The notes beneath the pieces are model-generated. The model was not told the origin of the DNA. It did not search any database and saw only the letters and a program-made list of their open reading frames with translations. From positions 21,905,011 to 21,969,010 of the forward strand of contig CM067075.1 of NCBI GenBank assembly GCA_033980235.1: DNA of 64,000 nucleotides. Direction: 5' to 3'. Within the stretch, counting starts at the first letter, position 1. Each line of letters starts with the position of its first letter. The DNA comes from Diadema setosum (Eukaryota > Echinodermata > Echinoidea > Diadematoida > Diadematidae). This document shows positions 15,301 to 28,900 of this stretch, piece after piece. Made by a program: the position numbers and the translations under genes.

Positions 15301-16740
15301 GCTGGAGGAAGTACCTTGTTGGCTTCCTCTGCACGGCTCGACCTCTCGACCCCTGCCCGCCATTTGTTGTGACGGGAGATGCCAATTTGCAGAGCATGGT
15401 TTAGTCACTGGGATGCTCATTAGGGCAATTACTACCCCATCGTGACGGCGTCTTGGAATGGTCGTCATCGTCCCATTAAGAAAACAGCTCGACTGGTTCA
15501 GTCATCATGTTTCAGCAGCTTGTCATATCAACGGTTAATCTTTCTAACACTGATCATTGAGTACCAGCTTCAACTTTCAAACTCTGTAGAGAGGGTAACA
15601 TGCTTGGCGGCTTCCCGTCATCCCCTGCTATACAGACATCACATTTAAAAGTTGTCATTGACCAACCCAACACCATGAAGAAGCTTCAGGGTTCCCAGCA
15701 TTTCAAGAAAACAAAATTCCCTGATTTATCCCTGATTTTTCCCTGATGAAGCCTCAAAATTCCATGATATTTACTTCAAAGAGGTTACACTAAAAACCAC
15801 CATAGCCAGTCATCCAATGGATGTTGTTTTGATAAAAGATATGCAACAAAATATAACAATTTGATCTTTTTCAATCATTTTTATCATTTTTATCAAATTC
15901 CCTGACTTTTCCCTGACTGGAAAAAAGTAAAATTTTCCCTGATTTCCCTGATTTCCCTGATAGGCTGGGTACCCTGAGCTTACTACATTTCAAAGAATTA
16001 CACAGATTATGCACCGACCTCACACATTCTCATGATTCGACATATATGTCCAGCATTCACATTTGTTTTGATTGAAGGATATCTGCAACCATATATCATA
16101 TTTATCAGAATCCAACAGGGTACTTCAGTGATTGTGCAATCTGAGCAACTTCAATCACTCATACCAATATTGTATTTTTTATACTACATGTATGTCTCGT
16201 ACATAATAAATGTACTACAAGGCAAGGAATAGCATTTGATTAGATACCACACCCGTCTCTCCATGTCTTTCGTTTTCTACTTTCTCTTCTCCTAAAAAAA
16301 AAATATATATAAAATGAAAGCCTAAGGAGGCACATACATGAATATATCCCTTTCATCTTTTCTGTTTTAATGAAGTTGAGCTTTTACAAGAGGCCCCTTT
16401 ACATTATTTCCCTTTCTGTTCTTTTTTTTCTTCATAGAAATGAAACCTTGAAAGAGGCCACATCACAGGGACGGCTTATTGGCACAAGATCGGGGAGGGA
16501 GCTTCCTGACAAACAAATCCTGCACAGCTCCCTCGCTTGTTGCATCCCTGGGAAGAAAACATCAGAGTCACATGTGCATTCACACCCACCGGTTTACTTC
16601 ACCATTTTGATTTACATACTCAGTCTGACAACTCTCTCTCTCTCTTTCCTCTGCTATCTGCCTTTACCTCACTCTCTGTACCAATGCATGCACTTGTTGT
16701 GTCTCTCTTCCAAAATCTCTCTTTCTATTCTTTTATTCAT

Positions 16741-16798
<58 letters not shown>

Positions 16799-19700
16799 GT
16801 CTGGCTGTCTGTCTACAGAAATATAACTACATTACCTATCTGCTATATGTGTGGTATGTTTCACAACCTAGCAAAATATGCTATAATTTTCTATCTCTCT
16901 TTCTATGATCTGTCTATCTATATATCTATTGAAAGGTGTCTACAGTGTACCTATCTGCTGTATGTGTGGTATATTTCACTCTAATCTCATTTCTTTAAAA
17001 AAAAAAAATGTGAGTTGACTAATACAAGCAAAATTAACAACTCCTGAAAATGTTGTTTTCAATAACACTAAATGCCATGTGCTATATACTGCCTACAGGT
17101 GGAAAAACTATTACTTTCTCCATAAAAAGGATAATGCCACAAAATTCCTCATTTGGTCACTCTGGTTGTCCACGGCTAATTCAACAACTCATGAAATTGT
17201 CTTACACAGTCTAAATTTGCAAAATACTGTACTTGCAAAAAAAATAAATAAAATAGTGTACACGGTATCTCCCTGTTCTCTTCTTGTTATGTATCAGTTC
17301 ATCCATACATCCATTCCTCAATCCACATTATCCATCAATAAGGTAGATCTTCCTATTTCTCTATCTATACACTTGTACCTAACTACAAACTGTATTCTGC
17401 AGTGTACATATCCATCTGTCTTTTTGGAAGTAAACAAATATTTTTCAGAGTATTACGTTGTACACAGTAGTTTTTGCTTCAACTTAATCTGGATTTGAAA
17501 CACACTCTACACAGAGTATGTTCAGAGATACACAAAGCTTTTCCCTTTCATTCTAATTTCAGTCTTACCATCTTTTTTTTTTTCCCTTGCACAAAAAATT
17601 TATCTCTAATCAAACGCAATTAGTTTCTTCTGCACGCAACTTTGTTTGCGCCAGGAAGCTAATCACATCAACCCATGCATTTGATTTTCAATTTGATTTT
17701 CAGTTTGATTTCGGAGGAAAAGTAAAAATCTTGGCATGAGCTGGAAAATGAAAACAACATAGATCACATTGTAGCAGAATTATCAGTTTTCAGGATTTTT
17801 TTTTTCCTGAAGCTGACTCTAAGTTCATGTCACCCAAGCCTCCAAGTCAAGGTACACACTGTATAAGGAGACAACTGCTTATCACAGTATTCCCATTTTT
17901 TTCTTTCATCTTTCATTCTTTTTTTCACAGTATCTCCGTCTTGATTAAAGGATAAAAAGATTTCTATCTTGACGTAGAACCCCATTAATAACAAACCGAA
18001 CCTGTAAATTAAAATTGTATTTCCTACTAAGAATTGCAACAGCACATGATTTTGAGATAATCAGTCAAATAGAATATAAGTGAGCCCAATGATAGACACA
18101 TGCAAGAGAATTCAGACCAAACATGCCATGGTATGTGGGACAACTTCAAAAAATGGCATGAAATCAAGCTAAATTCAATTGGACTTTGGGAATCCTGGAG
18201 TTATAAGTGACACACACCCTTCAATCATATGCAGACCTCCCAACCTTTCTGACTTAAAATTGGGATGATTTACATGTAGCTCAAAGACAGGGAAAAAAGA
18301 GCAGTTCCCATAGGAGTGTGTAGTAAAACGATCAAGAAGAATAGGAAACTCCTATTGAAACATGAGCTAGAATGGGTCACAATTCAGATTCTTTCCTCCA
18401 AATTCAGAATGGTTGGGAGGTCTGCATCTATGTCTCACACATCCAGTGGTTGTAAATTTGATCACAGAGTGAGAGATTTGGAGAAGACAACGACCACAGT
18501 TCATTCACTCCACCTCTCATCAACGTGGCGTCTTCCAGTGAAAACATCAAAAACTGCCCATTCTCCTAGACAAAGACTGAATGCACACTTGCATATGATA
18601 GGCAGAGATGGGGCTTTGATCTCAAAGATAAGACGGTGCATTCTAACATCACTTTGCATTAACATTCTTGATATTATTGTCATATTATATTTTCTTCCTC
18701 CTATTGTATCACTATATCTAGTAATCATATCTAACAGAAATATCTTCAAGTTATGCCTTGACATTCCACAACACAGCATCAGGCAAACTTCGCTACCATA
18801 ATACTGTACATCCTTGGAAATGGCTGCCAACATTACCTCTTTCTTTGCCTCCGTGTAAACCTTCTGTGTGCCACATTATTCTGAGACTGCAATGCATGAG
18901 CACTTTTGGAAAACATTTTATTTCCCACAGCCATGTAACTTTTTAAAAGTGTTTATGTCGAAATACAGCACAGCATAATTGTGGAGAAAAGTCAACACTT
19001 TGCTGTAATGCAAAAATTTAATACAGAGCTATCACTAATTTTCTCGCAAATGTCCAGTATTCAAAACAAATTGGTTTGTGTATGGTTGTGCTGTCGGGCA
19101 AAATATGTGAGGTTGGCAAGCTGTCGACTGAGTCGGGCACGAACATGACACGCAAAGACACACGAAAGTCAGTGACATTCTAGAGAGCAATCAAGGAGAT
19201 ACTTGCGTGTTACGTACATGTACAAAACATCTCAATTGACAAAATCAATTTCAAAACCAGAGAGGCTTTCATATCTTCTTCTCAGGACATCAAGAGATCT
19301 AAATTGACTGAGTGAGTCTCCTACAGCATCTGTCAGACTTTGTACATTGTAGCTCTGTATGGACTTTGCACCCAGGGAGGGCACACAAGGTGCATGGGCC
19401 TGGCAAAATGCATTCGCGGGCATTGAGATCTGAGTAAAAAAAAAATGCGGCAACTACGGTACTCAGCCAACTCATTCCGGAAACAATAAAACAATAAAGA
19501 AATGTACTATGCAGGAGGTAGACTTGAAGAAATTTGTCTCTCCTTACTAAAAAAATAAAATTTCTTTTCTTCATTTCTACTTTTCTATTAACCTACATTA
19601 CGCCTATCTATCCACCTACTATCTTTTTATCGATATCCTTCTGTTTGGTAGCGGTAGTGGATAAGACTCCTGACTCCCAAGCGGATGGCCAGAGTTCAAT

Positions 19701-19882
19701 TTCCGCCCAGTGCTTTAACGTCCTTGGATAAGATGTTTTTACCCACTATGTCCCCTCTCGACCCAGGAGTACAAATGGGTACCCGGCAAACGCTGGGGTA
19801 CTAATAATGGCAGGGCCCTCTGGTAGAGCAGTGGCAACACTGAAGAGGCTACTCTGGGGAAATAAGACCTTATTATTTTATC

Positions 19883-19939
<57 letters not shown>

Positions 19940-22900
19940 CTCACTCTGTGTATTATGTCTTTCTTTCATATAGCCAAAGAGAAAAACGCAATTACGTCTA
20001 AATTTATGCCTTAAAGGGATGGTACAGTATTGGTAGAGATGAAAATTGGGCTTTTAACTTTTTGCAAGATATCAAGAAAACACTCATGAAATAGCACAGA
20101 GCATACCATTCTAAGAGGAATTTAAAGTTTATTTGATGAAAATTGGGTTTATGACTGAAACGTCCAAAAACAAAGTAAAACAAAGCAATAGTAATAAAAT
20201 ATGGGTCCCACACTTTATTAGAATCGCTCTGTTTTGGATATCTCAGCCATTTCAAAACCAATTTTCATTAAATAAACATTGAATTCCTCATGGAGTTATG
20301 CTCTTTCATATTTCATAAGAGGTTTCTCATTATCTCACCAAAAAAAAATGTTAGAAACCTGAAATTAGGTCTCAACCAAAACTATACGATCCCTTTAATG
20401 TCTCTTCGATGTGTGCACAAATCCCAGTTCACACTCATCCCAAATGAGAGCATTTCAAATGATTCCAGAATATGAAAATCTCATGCAAAGACTTTGTGAA
20501 GAGGTAGGCGTAATCAAAGCGCACCTGATTATTCTCCTCACTGAGGGCACCCTTTTCCTCTTTCCACTTGTCCTCCCGTTCTCTCATCCGCTGGTCCAAT
20601 TCACCTGCACCACAAAATGAATGGAAGAATGAAAAACCCATTACCAAAGGTATCTAAAAACCACTCGGCATAAGTCATAACTGTTTGAAACATGGAGTAA
20701 AGCAGTGATATCTACTTCAAATTCATTCAAAATCCTGTTGTACCTTCTTGAAAATAATCAACAACGCAGGCAGCAACATTCTACACAGCCATTGACTTGC
20801 AATGTCAGATGACAGTACCAACCACACACAGAATTCTGCTGTTTGTTTTTGTTTTTAGTGTTATGCAAGTATTGCACATCTATCATGATCTGATTACCAG
20901 CCTGTATCAGTAAAAAATTTTCAACATTTTAAGTAAATCTATTTTCTGAGTTTTCATGGGGCTCGCCTCATACCGCAAGGCCTACACAAAGTCAAACTAC
21001 TTCTGTAGATTAATTAAAATGGTCACTGAGGAAAGACATAAGAAGGTCTGTCTATTCACCACAATGTGAAAATTTGATACAGAAACATTCTAATGTACCT
21101 TTGTTTCCAATGCTGTTACACCGACTACATTAAAATGGACCTCCACAAGATAAACTTTCTTTACCCTGTGACATATGCTGTAAAACCAGACATTTTTGTG
21201 CATGAAACTTTCGCAAATTCTGAAAGGAGCCACGATTTGCAAAAGCAAAATGCTAGCAAAAGTTTTGATCTACACAATCCAGTAAATGTTACATAATCGT
21301 AATACTTTTTGTGGTCAGCAATTCCCCAAAGATTCATTCCAAAAAACAAAAAAAAAAGGCCATTGGCTAAAATTCGCCAAAGTTTCAGGTTTTACAGTAT
21401 ATCAGAGTGAAACATTTAACTGATATCAATTTTACCTTTTTCCAGCTCAATGCTCTGGTTCATCTGTTCTCGGAGGTCATTGAGGGTGTCCTCCGTTTTC
21501 TGCTGGAAGTCCTTCAGGCCCCTGGTGTGCTCAGCTGCCATCAGCTCTAGGGCTCTCTGGTGGTTCTCCTCCATTGCTTTCTTCGCCTCCTCAAAGGCCG
21601 ACTGAAGCTCCTCAATGTCTGTGGGGAAAACAGTTTTCTCCTTATACATCACCACAGTATATAAAATGGCATACTGCCCTCTGTAGATTATGGTTGTACA
21701 GTTGTCAAGACAGAGCAAACAAAACTAGCAGCTACTTTTCTTTTTTCTTTCACAAAGAAATGTTATTCACTTATCAACATTCAGGTACAAATCAATGTCA
21801 CCTCATACAATAAATAAAACAGATTATACATTTTGACAGGCAGCCATGACCAGTATAAATAATATGAGAATGATTCCAGTAAATATCGGATACAAAACCT
21901 CTATTTCTTTTAATGAAAACATCTATATTCACCTACTTTTTTCGCTTGCATACAAACAAAAAATTCCCACATTGTAACACTTTACGTTTTCTGCAGCACC
22001 AAGTACAAAAGTTTGCTTCTGTAACATAATTTCCTGTATTAATAATATTCCTAGATAAATCTTTGTGTACCATCACATTCCCAAAAAATGTGCAATGTGA
22101 AATGTGTAAAGCAGCAGCTACTTGCAAGCAGTTATCTGTAATTTTATACCAATTTGATGAAAATCAGACATGAGACATGTGAGGGGACTTCAAACTTTTG
22201 TTTCCAAGATGCAGTGATACTAATGACATCAAACACAAAGTTTAATTGTTTTCATAATACAGTGACATTAAACTCATCAGTTTACTGATTAAACAAGGCC
22301 AATTTTCCAGCTTCAAGAGGACACAAGAGGTACCTTTTTGTTTCTGAGCCTCAAGTTGTTTGGTGAGGTCGATGATCTCCTTGCGATGCGCCTCCTCCAG
22401 CTCTGCCTTGGCCGTCTCCAGGTCTGCCTCTTGGGTGGCGCCCACGGCAGCCACTTGCTCGTCATGCTCCTCCCGGAGACGGGCCATCTTCATCTCGTGG
22501 GTCTGGCGTAGGCCGTTCATCTCGTCCTCATGCTGGGCGGCCATTTCCTTCAGCGCAGTCTCGAGCTCCGACACCTTTTTGGTGTGGTCCCCCTCGAGGT
22601 TTTCTCGGACGGAAGTGTTGGATTTCTCCAGTTCTCTCTTGAACTGGTCCTCCATCTCCGCTGTCACCTGCAAATGTGGACAAGATCACTTTTTTAACCT
22701 TTTGTGTACCCAGTCACTTAGCTTAACTTGCCAACCTTCAGCATTCACTAATCCGTCCAAAATATCTTCATAAAATGTATTATTTAACAAGTGAAATATC
22801 ATATTAAAAGATTTCATCTGATGATGACCTTATTTTTAAAAATTTGAAAATGGTGTTCACCGGTTTTTGCATTCAACCTCTTCATATGTCATTGTGACCA

Positions 22901-25900
22901 AAATTACTGTGGAAAGACAAGTGTACAATATAGTTTTCTCTTTTTTACTGCTTCATTTTTTGTTCAAAGCCCATGAGACTTAAACAAAATTATCTGTTTG
23001 TTTTGACTATGTCTTTATAAAAGTTATTTAACTTGAACAGGTGTGGAGTTCCCCTTCAAGGACGAATGATGTCATCCACTCACCCTTTTGACATGTTCTT
23101 CGTGTTCCTCATCCAGCCTTGCCTTGAGTGTCTCCTTCTCCCTCTCGTGTGCCTCGAGGAGATCCTTCATCTTGTTCTCCACCTCCTCCACGCCCCTCCT
23201 CTCCTCCATCATCTTCTCCTCCAGCCGTTCCCTCTCCTCGTCTGTCATCTTCATCAGGTCCAGGCGGAGCTGGTCCAGCTCCAGAGCGTGGTCCCTCCTC
23301 AGCTCCTCCAGCTCCGCCTCCTTGGCGCTGTCGAGGGATTTGCGCAGCTCGTCCAAGACTTCAGCCTGCAACACGAAATGGAAGACAAGAACATTTTGAC
23401 GTTTTGGCTTCCCAATGCAATTCCCTTCAACTACTGTATATGCCGCTTATTTCACAAGGTCTTTATTTTCACGAATTTCATGACTCTGCAGCTGTTCATG
23501 AGTGAAATAAGAACATGCGGAATTAAAACTCTGATCATGACATGAATTTGATGTGCACGCATACATTTTTCCATTCAGTACTGTACTCCACGATTGCGAC
23601 TTTAACCAATTAATCAATTGCTCCAGTTTTAATCAGCTCACAGCCTTTTCCATGTAATGCCAACACGCTATAAAGTCTAACATAGTACTCCAGCACAGCC
23701 GATAAGGTGCTGGACACTATCACTTTACTGCAAGGGACAATTTTAATACTTTTTTTTTTCTCCAAAATACATCATACCTGATTATCTTATTACACAACTG
23801 TCATTTCCACACGACACAATACTTCCACTGTACACATAAGCTGCACTCTCCATCTCCTGTTCCAACTTCAGTGGCATAACTGTTATTACCTGTTTCTTCA
23901 GATGTTCTTGCTCCAGTTCTTCCTTGGCCCTCACAAGGTCCTGCTGATGCTCTGCCTTGATCTCTTCAAGCGCTTTCTCCTGGTCCTCCAGGAACCTGTC
24001 CATCTGGGCCTGGTGCTGGCTGGCAAAGGCCTCCTCCACCTTCTCCAGGTCGGCCCGGTTCTCCTGCTGCGTAGTCTTCACCAGCTGGTCCATCTCCTCA
24101 TTCATGGTGGTGGTGATCAGGTCAAGGCGGTTGTCGTAGTCGCGCATCAGAGTCTCTTTCAGGGACTGCACCTCGGGGGCTTCCCCGCTGGCGACACCCT
24201 CCTTTAGCTGCTGGAGCTGCAGTCTGCTCTCTTCCAGCTCTGCCTTGAGCTGCTCGATCAGGGAGTCGGGGTCCTCAAAACCGGAGGAGTGCAGCGACTG
24301 CAGTTGGTTTGCAGCTTCTGCCTCTGCCAGCGTGGTCTTGAGCTTGTCGATCTCCTCCAGGCACACTCCCATCATGTTGGCATGAGTGTCAATCTCCACC
24401 TGGAGAAGTGCTCGCTCGATGGTGGCATCCGATACTATCTTGGCCACTTCATCCACAACTTCATTTTTGCTGGCTTTGATGATCATTTCTCGTTCACTTC
24501 TCCACTGTTCATTCATTTTGGCAATGTCAGCTTCAACATTCTCATCCCTTGGCGGCCTTTGAAGTTTCTCAATCTCAATGGCATGATCTAGTTTCAGGGT
24601 TTCTAACTGGCTTTCATACTTCTCAGTTAAATCCTTGCGCATGTTGTCCAATTCCTCTAAATGTTCTTCTTGCAGTGTCTCCCGCAACCGTTCCATCTCC
24701 TCTGCTACAGCAGCAGCCAATTCCGAGGACATTTCCATTCGCATTTCCTGGTTCTCCCTGGCATGTTCCTCCTCCATCTCCTCTCTCTGGTTTCTCAAGG
24801 CATCCTCATGTTCCACCTTCCAACGACCCCTCTCCTCTTCCACTGCCCGAGATGACTCGGCGACGGCTTCCAGTCGCAGCCTGGCAATTTCTTTGGTGTG
24901 ATACGCATCCAGCTCATTCCTCAACTGCTCAAACTTGTTCAGATGCTCAAGCTCCATGTCATTAATGTCCTGAGTGTGTTTTGCCTTCAGTCGCTCCTCC
25001 TGCTTCTGGAGATCTTCATCCCGCTGGAGATCATATTCCATCTTCACCCTGGCCATCTCTGCCTGGTGTTCACTCTCCAGCTCCTGCCTCAGGTTCCTGA
25101 TTCCCTTATGGTACTCCTGCTCCAGCTGTGCCCTCAGCTCCTGCTTCAGCTCCGCCTCCACTTCCAGGAACTTTGGCGGAGATCTCGGTGGTGAGCTGTC
25201 AGAGTCGGAGAGATGAGTCAAAGTCATCATGGCATGAGAGTAGTCCATCCTTTTGGCCTCCTTCTCATCTGAAGGCTGACTCCCAGTTCCTCTTGGGGAT
25301 TCATACAGGGACTTCAATTGAGCCATCTCCTGCTTCCACCTCTCATCCGTCTCCTCCACTTGCTTCTCAAAGTAGACCCGAAGCTGCTCCAGCTCTTCGG
25401 CATGTTCCTGCTGCAGCTTGGCTCGTTGACTGGTGAGAGCAGCCTGCAGTTCCTTGTTCTCCTCCTTCAGCTGGTCTGGGTCGGAGACGCCAGCTTGCTC
25501 CAGCTGCTCCTTCAGGTTGGCCACCTCGGCACGGTACTCCTGTTGAAGGTCCTGGTGGGCGATCTTCAGAAGGGACAGCTCCTCTATGAGTGAGGCCTCT
25601 GACTGCGAGCGAGAAATTTCCAACTCCTCCCGGGCACGGACATACTGGTCATACTCCGCCTTCAGGCTGGCTCGCAGCTTTGCCAGATCCTCGTGGTGTA
25701 CTCTGTCCAGATTCTGCCGCATTTCTGAGACAAAACACAACAAGAGCATAAAAACAGTCAGAAGAGAGAAGCAGACTTTAATCATTTCCATGTAATTAGT
25801 ATTTATCGGTGATGTTTCTCTAGCAGTTACAAAATGATGCGATAAGCAATTACAAGGATGATTAATGAAGTCCCACAGTCTTTATATAATGTATCTTGAT

Positions 25901-28900
25901 GCATTCATCATTCAAAGATAAAAACAATCAAAGATTTGTCCTGGATAATCCCCAAAGTGCTAAAACCTACTCATGAGAGAATGTGATACCTTAGGCATGT
26001 CATTACATATCAAGACTAGCATTATACTCTTATACATTCAAGAGTATACAATGAATCCATAGGAGAACAAGCAGCTCTACATTTCAGCATCCTTTACAGA
26101 AGCATACACCCAACTTCTCTTCATGCTGGTTTAACAGGGATACCAGTTAGAATGAACGAGATGGATTGCAATACATCAAAATGAAGCTCCTTTGTAAAAA
26201 AATAAAAATAAAAAAGGCTTAATCTTTGAAACTGCCAGGGGCCGGAATTTAGGTTTTGGCTAAAAGGTTGGCATCCCTATGGTTAGTTCAACTCCTCTGG
26301 ACAACACCAAGATCGTTGCTCCAGTCCTACCTTCAGCATGCTCCACCAGCATCTCTCGCTCCTTGAGGAGCAAGTCCACATCCTCCCGGTGCTCCTCCTC
26401 CATCCGATCCCTCATCTCCTGCAGGTCTTGCTCCCTCCGCCCCTCTGCCGTGTTCTTCTCCTCCTCCAGCTCCTGGCTGTACTTGGCCTCCATCTCCGTC
26501 CGCAGGGTCTCCAGCTTCTCCACAGCCTCCTGGTCCCACTGCTCAGCCAGAGTCTACCGGGAGAAGAAAGAGTCATGATGAATATGATGTGGAAGAACTG
26601 CATGCACTGACCATTTTCCGTATATGCCATACATTTAATAGGGCACTTAATTTTTCAGAAATCGGGACTTCCCGATTTGCAATCATGAGTAGAACAATGG
26701 ACAGAGAAATTGGTATCATTCATTCATTTTCTAGAACTCATTTCCTGGTAGCAAATGTAGTGAATTTGCATTGAAAACAGCAATGCTACAAACTCATGAA
26801 AAAGCATTGTATTCCTAAAATAATTCCAAGTCAACTCAAATGAAGCAGACATTCACGTTGCCTGTACTAGTTGCAATGTACTAGGACTCGCACAACCACG
26901 ATTTACATAATTGCATGATCGTGGTCCTGCGCTATGCATGTGTTGTGCTTACAAGTATGTGCTGTGTAAACATATCAGGATCTCAGTTTATTTTTTTCAT
27001 GCTGTTAAAGGGAAGGTAAACCCAAAGAGCAATGTGGATTGAGTGAAAGCAGCAACATTAGTAGAACACATCAGTGAAAGTTTGAGAAAAATCGGGCAAT
27101 CGATGCAAAAGTTATGAATTTTTACAGTTTTGGTGTTGGAACCACTGGATGAGGAGACTACTAGAGGATATGACGTATGAGTGGACAACAATACAAAGAA
27201 AATATAAAGGATCTTCAACAAAATTCACTTTTCTAGAATTATGAAAGAGCAGTGGACCAACCGCTTTCAGAAAGCAGGGGGAATAATTGCTACCCTTAAC
27301 ATATGTCAATATCAAGTTGATGGAATTTGTAATTTTCATGAAAAATGGATTTTTGTAGTATTTTCTTTATATTTTCTTGATATTGTAGTCCATTCATACG
27401 TCATAACCTCTAGTAGTCTCCTCATCCAGCGGTTCCAACACCAAAACTTTAAAAATTCATAACTTTTGCATCGATTGTCCGATTTTCTTCAAACTTTCAC
27501 TGATGTGTTCTACTAATGTTGCTGCTTTCACTCAATCCACATTGTTCTTGGGGTTTATCTTCCCTTTAAGTGGGGATAGCACCTTACTCACAAAATTTAA
27601 GAAAATTAAAAAAAAACTGCAAAATATAATACATATCCACACAAGTACACAGGACAATTTACAAAAGCAAGCTCTCTTCATCAGACATAGAATGTTCATA
27701 AGAGATAGGAGATATTTCCATTTGTGTAGCAGCACTTCAAATTTGCCAATTTCACACACCCGACAGTACAGCCACTTTTTCTCCACACCAGCAACTGTAT
27801 GGACATTTTTACTGGGTCCTCGGAAGTGACGCAAGATACTAACAGCTGTTCTTCCCTCAACCTGTTCTGCAATCCAGATGTTTGGAACACAAGGTGGAGG
27901 AAAGGTGCCAATTCAAAGAATATCATGTGATTATTATCAAATGTGCCTTGCCAAAAACCAAGCAGTAAATGAGTATGGATGGCACTGTTCCAAACATATC
28001 ACCAAGCAAATTACATACAGTCGTGACCCTCGTCATCAAATAAATACTGTATACGCTATAATTTTCGCATACATAAATTTTCGCGAATTGCCGCTGTCAC
28101 ACATTTTCGCGAGTGGTTAAATTCGTGATTGGGGGACCAGAGAAAATATGAAATGGCAAAGAAAGAGTGAATTTCCAACTTACTAGCAAATAAGAATGAT
28201 ACTAGTTATACACTGCATGAAAAAAAAAACTTACCAAACTCTGCGAACTAGTAAGTTAGAATTCAACATTTTTGAAGTGGTTAAGTCCATCGCGCTAGAT
28301 TTCTGACGAGTGGTACCAGGGGTTGCGATAATGGATTGGCTCTACAGTATTCGTAAGTAGACGTGGACTAGCCCTACCACCCCAGACGCTGTTAATACGC
28401 TGTGCTGTGCGAATGCTACTTACAGCGACTGGGCTGTGCATACTAGTTAGTAGTTAGACGTGGACGTGCTATATGTACGTAAACAAGCTTAGCCAGTATG
28501 GTCTGTTCGGTAAGCCGTGACATGGTATACTAGTACTGAAATGTTCGTATCATCAAGGCAAGGGATTCATTTTGGAAGGTAATATTTTCGCATGTTGTTA
28601 ATTTCGCGAATAGCTCCTGACTCGCGAAATTCGCGAAAATAAAACCCACGCGAAATATATAGCGTATACAGTACACAGCTATTCTGAAATGTGGGTGAAT
28701 CAAATGAAACTGCCATGGATGGAAGGAGAATTTCTGGGTGTGTATTTGTGACGTTTCAGGATCAGTTCCTAGAGAATACTACATACCTGCACCACTTCTC
28801 TGTGTTCTTGACTCAGCCTCCTCTGCAGCTGGGTGATCAGCTCCTCAGAATTCTGCACGGCTTCATCTGCATTAAACATAGATTTTTTAAAAAAAGGATC

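Larger units (their letters stand above)
5379..20524 (-). other. 15 kb intron between exons H and I
   Basis: 15,146 bp with no exon that extends the coiled coil. The contents are repeats listed separately: palindromic MITEs at 6104, 7409, 8501, 9759, 18229 and 20011, a hAT-like element at 15687, a SINE at 19641, and microsatellites at about 10853, 12277, 13021, 13301, 14447 and 16738. The stretches 6500-7400, 10000-10850 and 16990-18220 look like plain AT-rich intron. Confidence 0.7.
26554..28786 (-). other. Intron between exons B and C
   Basis: 2,233-bp intron mostly built from two mobile elements, at 27005-27569 and 28047-28671. Confidence 0.7.

Noticed and set aside
16370..16984. 204-codon plus-strand frame with repeated LSIY
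   Set aside because: The repeated motif is the translation of the CTAT microsatellite.
22360..25593. Plus-strand frames opposite the coiled-coil exons (Ser/Leu-rich)
   Set aside because: Shadows of the minus-strand exons, which have splice sites and heptad pattern.
25725..25791. Apparent N-terminal signal-like segment (Met plus hydrophobic stretch) ahead of exon D
   Set aside because: It lies upstream of a clear acceptor (gtgttttgtctcag) and exon C joins in phase, so this is intron read-through and not a signal peptide.
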